Source: Caballeronia calidae (GTDB lineage Bacteria > Pseudomonadota > Gammaproteobacteria > Burkholderiales > Burkholderiaceae). From it: DNA of 64,000 nt. The stretch is from assembly GCF_900044055.2 (NCBI RefSeq), contig NZ_FCOX02000005.1:1-64000 (forward strand), read 5' to 3'. The notes under the pieces are model-generated. The model was given only the letters and a program-made list of their open reading frames with translations, was not told the origin of the DNA and did not search any database. Shown here in pieces: positions 22,719-32,176 of this stretch; within the stretch, counting starts at the first letter, position 1; the number at the start of each line of letters is the position of its first letter. A program made the position numbers and the translations under genes.

Positions 22719-24245
22719 ATGACGGTCTGGGTCGAGGTGACGCTGCAATCGCATCGATCGGAAGACGGCTCGATCGGCGCGCTCGCGGGCCAGTTGCAGC
22801 GCATTGCCGCGTTCGCGGACATGCCGGGCGTCGGCATGCGCATCACGACACGGGACATTCCGCTGAAGGTGCCGCGATGGCGTCTGTCGGTCGATACGCT
22901 CGACGGCGGCAGAACGCTTTGCGCCGTGCAGGAGGAAGGCATTCCGATGCCCGGTTTCACGCGCTATCGGACTTTCGCGCGATCGGCGGGCGAGGATCTC
23001 GCGGCGTCGCTGATCGAATTTGCGCAGTCCGATGACGCGTTGCGCGGACCGCTGGCCAAGGCGTATCGCCATGTCGGACCGGAGACCGGCGTGACCCCCG
23101 AAGGCGGCGACGGCGAAACGGTCGACGTGGCCGCGCCTGAGCCTCCGCCCGGGCGCGAGATCGAGCGCATCGAATGGCGCATCGACACGGGCGGCGCGGA
23201 CATCCTCGCGACGCTCGAAACCTCCGAAGAGGAACTCCCGGCACTGCGGCTCGCTGCGCCATCGGTGAACGGCGCGCTCGACGCCGTGTTCCGCGTCGCG
23301 GGCGAAGTCATCGATGCGGCGCCGTTTTTCATCGCACCGGACGAAACGCATGAATCGGAGACGGAAGCCGTGCACGCGCAAAAGCTCGATCTGCCGAGCA
23401 AAGCGACACGCCGCGAGGCGTTCGCGGCGATCGCGGCATCCGTGGCGGAACAGTGGTTCGGCAATGCCGCGGCATCGCGGGCCGGCCTCGGCGATGAGCA
23501 CGTGCATCAGTTGCGCGTCGCTCAGCGGCGCCTGAAGACGCTGCTGAAGCTTTTTCGCGATTACATCGACGATGCGTGGCATACGCACATCGCGCCCGAT
23601 CTGAAGTGGTTCGGCGACCTGCTCGGCGACGCGCGCGACTGGGACGTCTTCACCGACAAGACGCTCACCGCTTACGCCGATGCCGACGACAGCGCCGAGC
23701 GCTGGCAGACGCTCATCGCCGCCGCCGACGTGAAGCGCCGCGTCGCGCGGGACAAGGTGCGCGACGCGCTCGCGTCGAAGCGCTACGCGCGTCTCACGCT
23801 CGCGTTCGTCGAATGGCTTGCCCGCTTCGCCTCGCACGACGATGAGTCGCCGGCGCGCTTCGTGAGCTACGCGGAGAAGCGCATCCGCAAGGATTACCGG
23901 CGCATCGCGCGCGTGCCCGATCTCGTCTCGCTCGAGCCGCATGAGCGGCATCGCGTGCGCATCCACGCGAAGCGCCTGCGCTATGCGCTCGAATTCTTCC
24001 GCTCGGTCACGTCGCGGCGCACGCGCGACGACACCGCGAAGCGCCTCGGCGAGCTTCAGACGGTGCTCGGCGAGGCGAACGATGCGGCCGTCGCCGCGGA
24101 CCGCCTCGCATCCATTCCCGAAGCCAGCGATTATCAGCGCGGCTTCGCGCGCGCGTGGGGCGCCGCAGCGGCGCAAAAAGATGCGCAGGAAGGCGAGCGG
24201 CTGCTTCGCTCGATGCGTCGTCCGCGCGTGAAGGTACCGATATAA
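22719..24245 (+). CDS. CHAD-domain protein with degenerate CYTH-like N-terminus
   Basis: The 508-residue protein starts at ATG 22719, with GGGAG 5 nt upstream. The C-terminal half is CHAD: HQLRVAQRRLKTLLKLFRDY (conserved His, Arg, Lys set), ARDWDVFTD and HRVRIHAKRLRYALEFFR (split). CHAD domains bind polyphosphate. The first 200 residues are arranged like a CYTH triphosphatase (RYRTF, LTLE LGG-type strands), but the ExExK signature is replaced by VEVTL, so catalysis is doubtful. Divergent from the pit transporter, consistent with a polyphosphate link. The assignment of the N-terminal part is an inference from layout. Confidence 0.85.
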   Translation: MTVWVEVTLQSHRSEDGSIGALAGQLQRIAAFADMPGVGMRITTRDIPLKVPRWRLSVDTLDGGRTLCAVQEEGIPMPGFTRYRTFARSAGEDLAASLIEFAQSDDALRGPLAKAYRHVGPETGVTPEGGDGETVDVAAPEPPPGREIERIEWRIDTGGADILATLETSEEELPALRLAAPSVNGALDAVFRVAGEVIDAAPFFIAPDETHESETEAVHAQKLDLPSKATRREAFAAIAASVAEQWFGNAAASRAGLGDEHVHQLRVAQRRLKTLLKLFRDYIDDAWHTHIAPDLKWFGDLLGDARDWDVFTDKTLTAYADADDSAERWQTLIAAADVKRRVARDKVRDALASKRYARLTLAFVEWLARFASHDDESPARFVSYAEKRIRKDYRRIARVPDLVSLEPHERHRVRIHAKRLRYALEFFRSVTSRRTRDDTAKRLGELQTVLGEANDAAVAADRLASIPEASDYQRGFARAWGAAAAQKDAQEGERLLRSMRRPRVKVPI

Positions 24246-24288
24246 TTGCAACAAACGTTTACGTTTCAGCACGATCACAGAGGCGATC

Positions 24289-25113
24289 ATGACCAAAACA
24301 GCACCGGCCAAGGTGCGCGATCCGCTGGAACTCGGCGGCTCCGTGTGGCTGAAAAGCGGCACGGAGACGCTCGGCGGCTCGGCGCGCATCGCGCTCCTGG
24401 CCGCGATTCGCGATTCAGGATCGATCACCGCGGCGGCGAAGGCCGTCGGCATGAGCTACAAGGCCGCGTGGGATGCGGTCGATACGATGAACAACCTCGC
24501 CGGCCAGCCGCTCGTGACGAGCGCGACCGGCGGCCGGGGCGGCGGCGGCACGACGCTCACGCCCGCGGCGTTGCGCCTCATCGACACGTATCGGGCGGTC
24601 GAGCGCGAGCATCGAAAATTTCTGGAACGGGCGGGCGCGGCCATCGAAGGCTTCGCCCATGACTGGCAACTGATCGGGAGACTGGGGATGAAAACAAGCG
24701 CGCGCAATCAACTGGCCGGCAAGGTGACGAAAGTCACGCGCGGCGCTGTGAACGATGAAATCGAACTCGGCTTGCCGGGTGGCCAGACGATCGTCGCAGT
24801 CGTCACGCACGAAAGCACGGAAGCGCTCGGGCTGAAGGAAGGCAGCGACGCATTCGCGCTCATCAAGGCGTCGTGGGTGATGCTGATGGTGGACACCAGC
24901 GCGAAGCTGTCAGCACGCAATCAGTTGCGCGGCACCGTTGCCAGCGTGACAAAGGGCGCGGTGAACGCCGAAGTGACGCTTTCACTCGACGATTCGACGA
25001 CCGTCACCGCGATCATCACCAACCAGAGCGCCGATACGTTAGGTCTGGCGCAAGGTCAGAAGGCCGTGGCGGTGATCAAGGCGTCGAGCGTGATCATCGG
25101 CGTGAACGACTGA
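24289..25113 (+). CDS. modE: Molybdate-responsive regulator ModE
   Basis: The 274-residue protein has an N-terminal winged helix (RIALLAAIRDSGSITAAAKAVGMSYKAAWDAVDTMN, read as two segments), including the SYKAAWDAV recognition helix and the GGRGGGGTTLT loop typical of ModE. Two tandem Mop/TOBE domains follow (SARNQLAGKV and SARNQLRGTV starts), which bind molybdate. It normally represses modABC and activates molybdoenzyme genes; no modABC lies in the window, so it acts in trans. TATAAT lies about 45 bases upstream, and CGATATAA just there resembles half of the known ModE site, hinting at autoregulation. Confidence 0.93.
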   Translation: MTKTAPAKVRDPLELGGSVWLKSGTETLGGSARIALLAAIRDSGSITAAAKAVGMSYKAAWDAVDTMNNLAGQPLVTSATGGRGGGGTTLTPAALRLIDTYRAVEREHRKFLERAGAAIEGFAHDWQLIGRLGMKTSARNQLAGKVTKVTRGAVNDEIELGLPGGQTIVAVVTHESTEALGLKEGSDAFALIKASWVMLMVDTSAKLSARNQLRGTVASVTKGAVNAEVTLSLDDSTTVTAIITNQSADTLGLAQGQKAVAVIKASSVIIGVND

Positions 25114-25144
25114 AGCTTCACCCCGGGCAAGAACGGCGGCTGCG

Positions 25145-25840
25145 TCAGGCGGCCAGCCGCTTCGGCGGCGGCGAGTCGGTGCGGCGGTCCGGCGCGCGAT
25201 AGCTCTTCGCCTTCCAGCTCGCCCGCACGTAAGGGCGCTCGTGGCCCGACAGCTCGAGCGCGATTTCGGTGATCCAGTGCTGCGTCGGCACGGGCACGCC
25301 ATGCAAGGCCACGACGACCGCCGCGAGACTGGCGGCGACGGGCGTCGGCGAGAGCTTGCCGGGCTCGGCCCGCCACGCGATGCACACGAACGCGAGCGCG
25401 ACCACCGCGCCGAGCGCACAGCCCGCCACCACTTCCGAGACCGAATGCGCGTCGAGCACGACGCGCGACACGCCGACCCACACGCCCAGCAGCAGGCCCA
25501 CCGCGACGCCGGCGGCGCGCATTGCACTACGCGCACCACGCGCGGGCAGAAGCGCGACGAAAATCGCGACCGGTAGCACCGCGGTGGACATCAGTGCGTG
25601 CCCGCTGATGCCGGTGAAATCCAGGTGGCGCACGCCGATTCCCCAGCCGATGAAGGCGATCTTGCTCAACGCGACGAGGCCGCTCGCCGCGCCGAGTAGC
25701 GCGAGCCACGCGCCCGCATACTTCCAGCGATAGCCAAGCGCGAGCCATGCGGCCACGATGAGCGCCACGGGTCCCATGACGCCCACGCTGCCGAGGGCGG
25801 TCACGGATATCCAGGTTGACACGGGTAAGTCCATGTTCAT
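25145..25840 (-). CDS. PAP2-superfamily membrane phosphatase
   Basis: The 231-residue protein has five or six hydrophobic segments. Motif C2 appears as GISGHALMS (SGH, with Ile replacing the usual Pro) and C3 as SRVVLDAHSVSEV, where the usual final Asp is Glu. The first KxxxxxxRP motif is not evident. It may therefore be a weak or divergent lipid-phosphate phosphatase. The last 40 residues are polar and cytosolic. Convergent with modE, with 31 bases between stops. Confidence 0.8.
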   Translation of the reverse strand: MNMDLPVSTWISVTALGSVGVMGPVALIVAAWLALGYRWKYAGAWLALLGAASGLVALSKIAFIGWGIGVRHLDFTGISGHALMSTAVLPVAIFVALLPARGARSAMRAAGVAVGLLLGVWVGVSRVVLDAHSVSEVVAGCALGAVVALAFVCIAWRAEPGKLSPTPVAASLAAVVVALHGVPVPTQHWITEIALELSGHERPYVRASWKAKSYRAPDRRTDSPPPKRLAA

Positions 25841-26170
25841 TGGTTATTTTTGGGAATGGAGGTTGCTGCAGTGCGGCAGCCGCAGCGGTAAGGGGCACCG
25901 TCGAAATTGTCGACGAAGCGCCGCCGCAAAATGTGAGCAGTATATCGCTTGGGAAGATACTGAATTATGCGACATTCCCTAAACCGGTCTGACGTTACAG
26001 CGCGTAACTTCTGTTTAAATTTTCCTTTTTCGTTGAATTGCCGCTAACTTATCCCGATATGTGAGTTATGGCACCGCGCTTGCGAGCCGATTTGATGCTA
26101 TTGTGCAATGCACAACCGGTGCGGATTTTTGTCGCGCCATCACACGCATATTTGTAAAGGACCCAGCCGA
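25841..26170. other. Divergent intergenic region, PAP2 and PHB-esterase
   Basis: These 330 bases hold no gene and are AT-richer than the flanks. TTGAAT and GATATG with 17-bp spacing near 26032-26060 is a weak plus-strand promoter candidate. A perfect palindrome at 26101-26115 is listed separately. Confidence 0.4.
26101..26115. promoter_or_regulatory. Perfect palindrome upstream of the PHB-esterase gene
   Basis: TTGTGCAATGCACAA has 7-bp arms (TTGTGCA/TGCACAA) around one A. It lies 56 bases before the ATG of the esterase gene. TGC...GCA palindromes are, as I recall, the type recognised by the polyhydroxybutyrate regulator PhaR, which would fit the downstream gene, but this is an inference. Confidence 0.5.
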
Positions 26171-27331
26171 ATGTCGAAAAGCCTTACCAAGCTCTGGTTG
26201 CGCGGCTTGAGACGCCTGGTCGCCAACCCAGTCGAAGCGATTCGTGCGCCGAAGCCGCGCGCGGCGGCCAAGCCCGCGCGCGCGAAAACCGTCAAACCGA
26301 CACTGAAATCGGGCGCGGCCGCCAAGGCGGCAAGCGCGCCGCACGCCGGGGCGCGCCCGGCGATGCGCGAATCGCGCGTGCGTCCACGTGCGTCGGCGTG
26401 GGCGCGCGGGAAATGGGCGCGGTCGTATCACTCCGCGCCGCCTACAGCCGGCCGCTTCGTGAATCACATGTCCTACGCGCTCTACATGCCGCCGAAGACA
26501 AGTCACGAGCCGATGCCGCTCGTCGTCATGCTGCACGGCTGCAAGCAGAACGCCGATGAGTTTGCGCAAGGCACGCGCATCAATCTGCTAGCCGACCGGT
26601 ACGGGTTCGCGGTGCTGTATCCCGAACAATCGAAGCACGATCACGCGCATCGCTGTTGGCGCTGGTATGACGATTCGGGCAGCGGCGGCGGTGGCGAGGC
26701 CGCGTCGGTCGTGTCGCTGGTGAGCGCGATGATCGAGCAGCACGATCTGGATCCGGAGCGGGTGTATCTCGCGGGCATGTCGGCGGGCGCCGGGCTCGCG
26801 GCGCTGCTCGCGGTGCGCTATCCGCATGTGTTCGCGGCCGTCGGCCTGCACTCGGGCGTGGTGTTCGGCGATGCGCGCTCGGCCATCAGCGCGATGGACG
26901 TGATGCGTCGCGGCACCCGCAGCGATCCCGTCGCGCTGATCGACGCGGCCGTCGACGTGCACGAGTATCCGGGCATGCCCGCCATCATCCTGCATGGCGA
27001 GCTGGATTCGGTGGTGACCGCCGCCAACGCCGAGCAACTGGCGAAGCAATTCCTGCGGCTGAATGGCTTCGTCGACGCGGCGGGCAATCGCCGCGCGGGC
27101 GAGGCGCGAGAGGAAAAGCACTCCGACGGCGTCGTGACCGATTACTTCAAGAACGGGCGGCGTGTGGTGAAGACGTCGATCGTGCGCGGCCTCGGTCATT
27201 CGTGGGCGGGCGGCGACGATACCGTGGCGTTTCACTCGTCGAAGGGGCCGGATTCATCGGCGGTGATGTGGGAATTCTTCAAGCACCAGCGGCGTCCTGG
27301 CGTCGCCGCGCGGGATGCGTACGTCGCCTGA
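26171..27331 (+). CDS. PHB-depolymerase-family esterase
   Basis: The 386-residue alpha/beta hydrolase belongs to the esterase_PHB family. LVVMLHGCKQNADEF provides the oxyanion region, GMSAGAGLAALLA the nucleophile Ser, ILHGELDSVV the Asp and GLGHSWAGG the His. The first 95 residues are an Ala/Lys/Arg/Pro-rich linker without a signal peptide (KPRAAAKPARAKT), so the protein is probably intracellular, perhaps associated with polymer granules. AAAGGA precedes the ATG at 26171. Substrate could be short-chain polyhydroxyalkanoate or another ester. Confidence 0.88.
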   Translation: MSKSLTKLWLRGLRRLVANPVEAIRAPKPRAAAKPARAKTVKPTLKSGAAAKAASAPHAGARPAMRESRVRPRASAWARGKWARSYHSAPPTAGRFVNHMSYALYMPPKTSHEPMPLVVMLHGCKQNADEFAQGTRINLLADRYGFAVLYPEQSKHDHAHRCWRWYDDSGSGGGGEAASVVSLVSAMIEQHDLDPERVYLAGMSAGAGLAALLAVRYPHVFAAVGLHSGVVFGDARSAISAMDVMRRGTRSDPVALIDAAVDVHEYPGMPAIILHGELDSVVTAANAEQLAKQFLRLNGFVDAAGNRRAGEAREEKHSDGVVTDYFKNGRRVVKTSIVRGLGHSWAGGDDTVAFHSSKGPDSSAVMWEFFKHQRRPGVAARDAYVA

Positions 27332-27419
27332 GTCCGCGTTCAATATTTCGAGTGTTGCAAATTAGTCTTTCGTATCAGCGTTGTAGCGTTTTGGGCTGGT
27401 GTTGACTCAGGGATTACCC

Positions 27420-27425
27420 TATAAT
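27420..27425 (+). promoter_or_regulatory. Consensus -10 box before DUF3563
   Basis: A perfect TATAAT lies 44 bases before the DUF3563 ATG. TTGACT occurs 12 bases upstream, too close for a standard -35, so the true -35 is probably weak. Confidence 0.5.
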
Positions 27426-27468
27426 CGCATTCATAGGTAGTAACCCCAGTATTCAAGCGAGGCCCACA

Positions 27469-27642
27469 ATGTTCCTGCTCAGCCGCATTTTCCTGTTCCT
27501 GACCAAGTCCGCCGACCAGCGCGATCGTGCGCGTGACGACGCCTATCTCGCCGAAGCCACGGACATCTACGATCTCGAATATCGTATGAAGAAGCTGGAC
27601 CGGCGCGCGGCGACTCGCCATCCGTCGTGGATGTCCAACTAA
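27469..27642 (+). CDS. DUF3563 family small protein
   Basis: The 57-residue protein runs from ATG 27469 (MFLLSRIFLFLTKSADQRD) to TAA 27642. The pattern of a short hydrophobic start, then DAYLAEATDIYDLEYRMKKLD and a final basic tail, is that of DUF3563, a Burkholderiales family I recall as conserved and without known function. It has its own TATAAT upstream and an intrinsic terminator about 60 bases downstream, so it is a monocistronic unit. Confidence 0.85.
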   Translation: MFLLSRIFLFLTKSADQRDRARDDAYLAEATDIYDLEYRMKKLDRRAATRHPSWMSN

Positions 27643-27702
27643 GTCTCTGCGCTTGAGGAAGCGCCGGTTTATTGTCCGGCGTCTTTCATCGATGCAAACG
27701 TG

Positions 27703-27735
27703 AAATGCCGGCCAGCGAGCCGGCATTTTTCGTTT
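27703..27735. terminator. Intrinsic terminator after DUF3563
   Basis: AAATGCCGGC and GCCGGCATTT form a perfect 10-bp stem around CAGCGA and are followed by TTCGTTTTTG. The A/T ends make it usable in both directions between two convergent genes. Confidence 0.85.
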
Positions 27736-27841
27736 TTGCTCGCTCGGCTCAGATGGACTTCACACGCATGTCGACGGCATCGAGGGACGCGCGCAGGTGC
27801 ACGGAGCATCGCCGCGCGCGTTCGAAGAGCGCGGAATCCGG

Positions 27842-28663
27842 TCAGACGTTGGGGGTATCCGACGCGTTTGGAATGTCGGGCGTGTCCGGAGACTGCACGC
27901 CGAAGCAGCCGCGATAGGTCGCGTAGAACGAGCAATACAGCGCAGTCGTGACGATGATCGATGCCGGCATCAACACCGCGAGCGCCATTTCCTGTCCCGC
28001 GCCGAGCGCCTGCATCAGCGCGGTGAGGCCGAACGACACCGCCAGCGCGATGACGATCCACAGCACGCCGTAGTAGATGAACGCGCCGCGATTGCGCCAG
28101 CACGACACGAGGCTGAAGAACAGCGCCTTCGCGGGCGGCACGTCGTGCCACGCGACGAGAATCGGCGCGAACCAGAAGAGCATCGCGATCGGGATGTAGC
28201 AGCCCATCGCGACGAGGACGGCCAACGGGCTGAAGCTCGCGGCGACGGTTTCCGGATCGCCGCTCGGGCCGTTGCCCATCATGATGCTGAGCAGCGTACC
28301 GCCGTCGACGAGTGCCGACGCCGTGAAAATCGCCATCATCGCGACGATATACAGCGCGCCCAGCGCGAGCAGCCGTCGCGCGACGACGCTGCCGTACGAA
28401 CGGAAGCCGTCGACGAGAACGGTCGGCCAGACGGGCTTGCCCGCGATCGTGTTGCGGCACGCTGCCATGAAGCCGACCGCGACGCCCGGAATGAACAGCA
28501 GCGGCAGCAGCGGGCCGATGAGCGGCACGCGCGAGATCAGCGTCATCACGAACAGATAGGCGAAGAACACCGTGAGAAACGCGAACGGGTTACGCCGGAA
28601 CAGCCAGATGCCCTGCCGGAACCACACGTAGCCGGTCTTGGCGGGAACTTCGATCAGTCGCAT
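27842..28663 (-). CDS. BPSS1780-family membrane protein
   Basis: The 273-residue protein has about six hydrophobic segments. The N-terminal signature ([20 protein letters not shown]) is that of the family named after Burkholderia pseudomallei BPSS1780; function unknown. The last 25 residues are polar ([16 protein letters not shown]). Its ATG overlaps the end of thrB by 10 bases, so the two are translationally coupled, as I recall for many Burkholderiaceae. Confidence 0.87.
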   Translation of the reverse strand: MRLIEVPAKTGYVWFRQGIWLFRRNPFAFLTVFFAYLFVMTLISRVPLIGPLLPLLFIPGVAVGFMAACRNTIAGKPVWPTVLVDGFRSYGSVVARRLLALGALYIVAMMAIFTASALVDGGTLLSIMMGNGPSGDPETVAASFSPLAVLVAMGCYIPIAMLFWFAPILVAWHDVPPAKALFFSLVSCWRNRGAFIYYGVLWIVIALAVSFGLTALMQALGAGQEMALAVLMPASIIVTTALYCSFYATYRGCFGVQSPDTPDIPNASDTPNV

Positions 28664-29640
28664 GTCGCAGGGTTATCGGTAGACGGGGAAGCGGCTTTGA
28701 CGCGTTCGCGCAGAATGCGTTCGAAATGGCCGGGATCGTGCGCTTTGAGCATCTGCGCTTCGCGCGGGCGATAGAAGTCGAAAAGGCGCGAGACCCAGAA
28801 GCGCATCGCGCCGGCGCGCAGCATGTCGTTCCAGTGGCGCTCTTCGGCGGGCGTAAACGGGCGCACGGTCTGATACGCGCGCAGCATCGCGTCGACGCGC
28901 GCGGGATCGAGCGCGCCTGTCGCGAGGTCGATGCACCAGTCGTTCACGGTCACGGCGACGTCGAACAGCCATTTGTCGACGCCCGCGAAGTAGAAATCGA
29001 AGAAGCCGCCCAGACGCGCATGCTCGCGGCCGTGCGCGAACAGCACGTTGTCGCGGAAGAGATCGCAATGGCACGGGCCGTCGGGCAACGACGCGTAATC
29101 CGCCGAGCCGAAGAACGCCGCCTGATGCGCGAGCTCGCTTTCGAAGAGCTCGCGTTGCTCGCCGCTCAGGAATTCGAGGATCGACGGCGCCTTTTCCTGC
29201 CACCACGACAGGCTGCGCAGATTCGGCTGATGCCGCGCGAAATCGCGTCCCGCGAGATGCAGGCGCGCGAGCATCTGGCCGACTTCGATGCAGTGCGCGG
29301 GCGTCGGCGCGAGCTCGGGTGCGCCTTCGAGCTTCGTCACGACGCTCGCGGGCTTGCCGTGCAGCATGCCGAAGAGCGAGCCGTCGCGGCGCGGCATCGG
29401 ATCGGGCACCGGCACGCGATGCGACGCCAGATGGCGCATCAGATCGAGATAGAACGGCAGTTGCGTCGCGGTGAGGTTCTCGAAGATCGTCAGCACGTAC
29501 TCGCCGTGCGTCGTCGTGAGAAAGAAGTTGCTGTTCTCGATGCCCGACTGAATGCCGCGAAATTCGACGACATCGCCGAGATCGTAGTCTTGCAGCCAGT
29601 CGCCGAGCTCGGCGTTGGTGACGGGGGTGAAAACGGCCAT
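28654..29640 (-). CDS. thrB: Homoserine kinase, ThrB type II (APH fold)
   Basis: Phosphorylates L-homoserine with ATP in threonine biosynthesis. The 328-residue protein starts [12 protein letters not shown] and has the aminoglycoside-phosphotransferase-like kinase layout: [13 protein letters not shown] (nucleotide-binding loop), [11 protein letters not shown] (catalytic loop with Asp) and [15 protein letters not shown] (metal-binding Asp). This is the protein-kinase-like form found in Pseudomonas and Burkholderia rather than the GHMP form of E. coli. It overlaps the BPSS1780 gene by 10 bases. Confidence 0.93.
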   Translation of the reverse strand: MAVFTPVTNAELGDWLQDYDLGDVVEFRGIQSGIENSNFFLTTTHGEYVLTIFENLTATQLPFYLDLMRHLASHRVPVPDPMPRRDGSLFGMLHGKPASVVTKLEGAPELAPTPAHCIEVGQMLARLHLAGRDFARHQPNLRSLSWWQEKAPSILEFLSGEQRELFESELAHQAAFFGSADYASLPDGPCHCDLFRDNVLFAHGREHARLGGFFDFYFAGVDKWLFDVAVTVNDWCIDLATGALDPARVDAMLRAYQTVRPFTPAEERHWNDMLRAGAMRFWVSRLFDFYRPREAQMLKAHDPGHFERILRERVKAASPSTDNPATCD

Positions 29641-29724
29641 GCAGGAAACGTCGGTCAGGGTGGACGGCCCGCGGCGGGCCTGTGAACGGCGGCGCGAGGC
29701 AGGAAGCCGCCGCGCCGCGGGACA

Positions 29725-29747
29725 GACCCGCTCGCGAAGAGCGGGTC
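29725..29747. other. Hairpin between DUF2782 and thrB
   Basis: GACCCGCTC and GAGCGGGTC pair perfectly around GCGAA. It lies between the DUF2782 stop and the thrB start on their shared strand and is not followed by a T-run, so it may be a processing or partial-attenuation hairpin rather than a full terminator. Confidence 0.5.
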
Positions 29748-29765
29748 CGAAGCAATCTTACGTGA

Positions 29766-30167
29766 TCAGTAGTGCAGGTTGATCGACGGCAGGCGCGTGC
29801 TCGCCTTGCCGTTGTCGCGCACTTGCGGCGAGGTGTCGGCGGGCGCGCTCATCTGATAGCGCGTGCCGAAATTCGAACGCACGTCGATTTCGACGGGCTT
29901 GCCCTTGTCGCGATATTCGGTGATTTCGGTGCCGTTGGTGCTCAGTTCATGAAAGCTCGGCGTGCGCGGCGGCGAGATTTCGACTTTCGAGCTGACATTG
30001 GCGGGCGGCCGATTGATGGCTTTCAGGTCGGGAAGGCCAGCGGCTTCTTCCGGCGACATTTTCTGGGCCGCCGGTTGCGGCGCCGGCTGAGCGGCCGGCT
30101 GTGCATATGCGCCGATGCTTGCTGCGGCGAGGACTGCCGCGGCGGCGGCGCAAAGGTGCGGCTTCAT
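29766..30167 (-). CDS. DUF2782 periplasmic protein
   Basis: The 133-residue protein has a signal peptide (HLCAAAAAVLAAASIGAYA, cleavage before QPAAQ), a Pro/Ala/Gln linker, then a short domain with VEISPPRTPSFHELSTNGTEITEYRDKGKP, read as conserved strands, and YQMSAP. That is the DUF2782 pattern, of unknown function, and usually found beside polA and thrB in Burkholderiales, as here. Confidence 0.85.
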   Translation of the reverse strand: MKPHLCAAAAAVLAAASIGAYAQPAAQPAPQPAAQKMSPEEAAGLPDLKAINRPPANVSSKVEISPPRTPSFHELSTNGTEITEYRDKGKPVEIDVRSNFGTRYQMSAPADTSPQVRDNGKASTRLPSINLHY

Positions 30168-30397
30168 GATGGTTCTCCAGGCGATGGCCGGATTCTAACA
30201 AAACGGTTGCGGGCTCAGTGACGAGCGCAGGGCCAACGCCTTATTTTGCGCCGGTTTCGCGAATTTTGACGGCTTCGCCAAAAAGGTGTTGCGAGGTGTG
30301 ATCGCACGCACTCGCGCGAAGAGGGACTTCATGGTTCGCACATTCTTCCGTGTTAATGTCGATTCATTACGAGGGCATCGAAAAAAGACACAAGATC

Positions 30398-31924
30398 ATG
30401 ACAAACGACCGAACTCAAAGCACGCAGGGCACGCCCGCCAACGATTTCCCGACCGAATCCTTCGAGGACCCTGTCGCCGCCGTCACGCGTCTTTCTGCCA
30501 TCTATGAAGCGAATACCGCGTTTCTGCGCGATGCGTTCGCGCGCTATCGCCGCAACGAGCAGTTCACACATCGCGTGCGCGCGTGCTATCCGTTCGTGCG
30601 TGTGCGCACCGAGCTGAACACGCAGATCGACTCGCGGCGCTCGTACGGTTTCGTGGCGGGTCCCGGCATCTATGAAACGACGCTCACGCGTCCCGATCTT
30701 TTCGGCGATTACTATCGCGAGCAATTGCGGCTGCTCGCGAAGAATCATCACGTGGGCCTCGAAGTGGGCGTGTCGGCGCATCCCATTCCGATTCACTTCG
30801 CGTTTGCCGAGGGTATTCATCTCGAAGGCGATCTCGATCGCGACCGGCTGCTCGCGATGCGCAATATCTTCGATACGCCCGACCTCGCGCTGCTCGACGA
30901 CCGCATCGTCAACGGCACCTACGAGCCGGGCCCGGGCGAGCCGCATCCGCTCGCGCTTTTCACGGCGGCGCGCGTGGATTTCTCGCTGCATCGGCTGAGG
31001 CACTACACGGCGACTTCGCCCACGCACTTTCAGAACTACGTGCTGTACACGAACTACCAGTTTTATATCGATGAGTTCGTGAAGCTCGGCCGCACGATGA
31101 TGTCGCGCGCCGACAATGAGGAAGCGCGCGCGTATCGCAGCGAATACTCGTCGTTCGTCGAGCCGGGCGATGTCGTCACGTATAACGCCAATCTCGGCGA
31201 GCAGCCGGAAGAGGGCACGCCGCCCGCGCGCCTGCCGCAGATGCCCGCGTATCACCTGAAGCGCGCGGACGGCAGCGGCATCACGATGGTGAACATCGGC
31301 GTGGGGCCGTCGAACGCGAAGACGATCACGGATCACATCGCGGTGCTGCGTCCGCATGCGTGGATCATGCTCGGGCACTGCGCGGGCTTGCGCAACACAC
31401 AGCGTCTGGGCGATTACGTGCTCGCGCATGGTTATGTGCGGGAAGATCACGTGCTCGACGACGATCTGCCGCTTTGGGTGCCGGTGCCGGCGCTGGCGGA
31501 AGTGCAGGTGGCGCTGGAGCGCGCGGTTGCCCAGGTGACGCAGCTCGAAGGCGTCGATCTGAAGCGCGTGATGCGCACGGGAACGGTCGCGAGCGTCGAT
31601 AACCGCAACTGGGAGCTGCGCGATCATCGCGAGCCGGTGCGACGGCTGTCGCAAAGCCGGGCGGTCGCGCTCGATATGGAAAGCGCGACGATCGCGGCGA
31701 ACGGGTTTCGATTCCGCGTGCCGTATGGGACGTTGTTATGCGTGTCGGATAAGCCGCTGCATGGGGAATTGAAGCTGCCCGGCATGGCCGACCAGTTCTA
31801 TCGCGCGCAAGTGGATCAGCATTTGCAGATCGGTGTGAAAGCGATGGAGCTGCTGCGCATGAACGGGCTGTCGAAGTTGCATAGCCGGAAGTTGCGCAGC
31901 TTCGCGGAGGTGGCGTTTCAGTGA
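30398..31924 (+). CDS. amn: AMP nucleosidase
   Basis: Hydrolyses AMP to adenine and ribose-5-phosphate. The 508-residue length and layout match E. coli Amn: an N-terminal domain (about 1-200) and a C-terminal nucleoside-phosphorylase-like domain with GVGPSNAKTITDHIA, HAWIMLGHCAGLR and ALDMESATIAANG. The last contains the MES/ExAT nucleoside-binding motif. ATG 30398 (MTNDRTQ) fits the start of homology; the frame is open to 30350, but none of the candidate starts has a good ribosome-binding site. Confidence 0.94.
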   Translation: MTNDRTQSTQGTPANDFPTESFEDPVAAVTRLSAIYEANTAFLRDAFARYRRNEQFTHRVRACYPFVRVRTELNTQIDSRRSYGFVAGPGIYETTLTRPDLFGDYYREQLRLLAKNHHVGLEVGVSAHPIPIHFAFAEGIHLEGDLDRDRLLAMRNIFDTPDLALLDDRIVNGTYEPGPGEPHPLALFTAARVDFSLHRLRHYTATSPTHFQNYVLYTNYQFYIDEFVKLGRTMMSRADNEEARAYRSEYSSFVEPGDVVTYNANLGEQPEEGTPPARLPQMPAYHLKRADGSGITMVNIGVGPSNAKTITDHIAVLRPHAWIMLGHCAGLRNTQRLGDYVLAHGYVREDHVLDDDLPLWVPVPALAEVQVALERAVAQVTQLEGVDLKRVMRTGTVASVDNRNWELRDHREPVRRLSQSRAVALDMESATIAANGFRFRVPYGTLLCVSDKPLHGELKLPGMADQFYRAQVDQHLQIGVKAMELLRMNGLSKLHSRKLRSFAEVAFQ

Positions 31925-32176
31925 TGCCCGCGCCGTGGCGGGGAATTCGCGCGCGCTTATTCGTGAGTGCGCCGCGCCCGGAACGGCATCCGCGATTCGA
32001 CGCCAGCGTCAGGGCTCGGGCAGAAAATGTACCCGACGGGCGCTGGCAAACGTTTCGGATGACAGAATTTTGAGGATGGCTGTGATACCGCGGCATGGGA
32101 TGCCGGGTAGCGGCGCGATGCGGGAAGCGAGTGCCGTGCGCAAGGCACGACACTCTGCTCGCTCGAAACGAACGCC

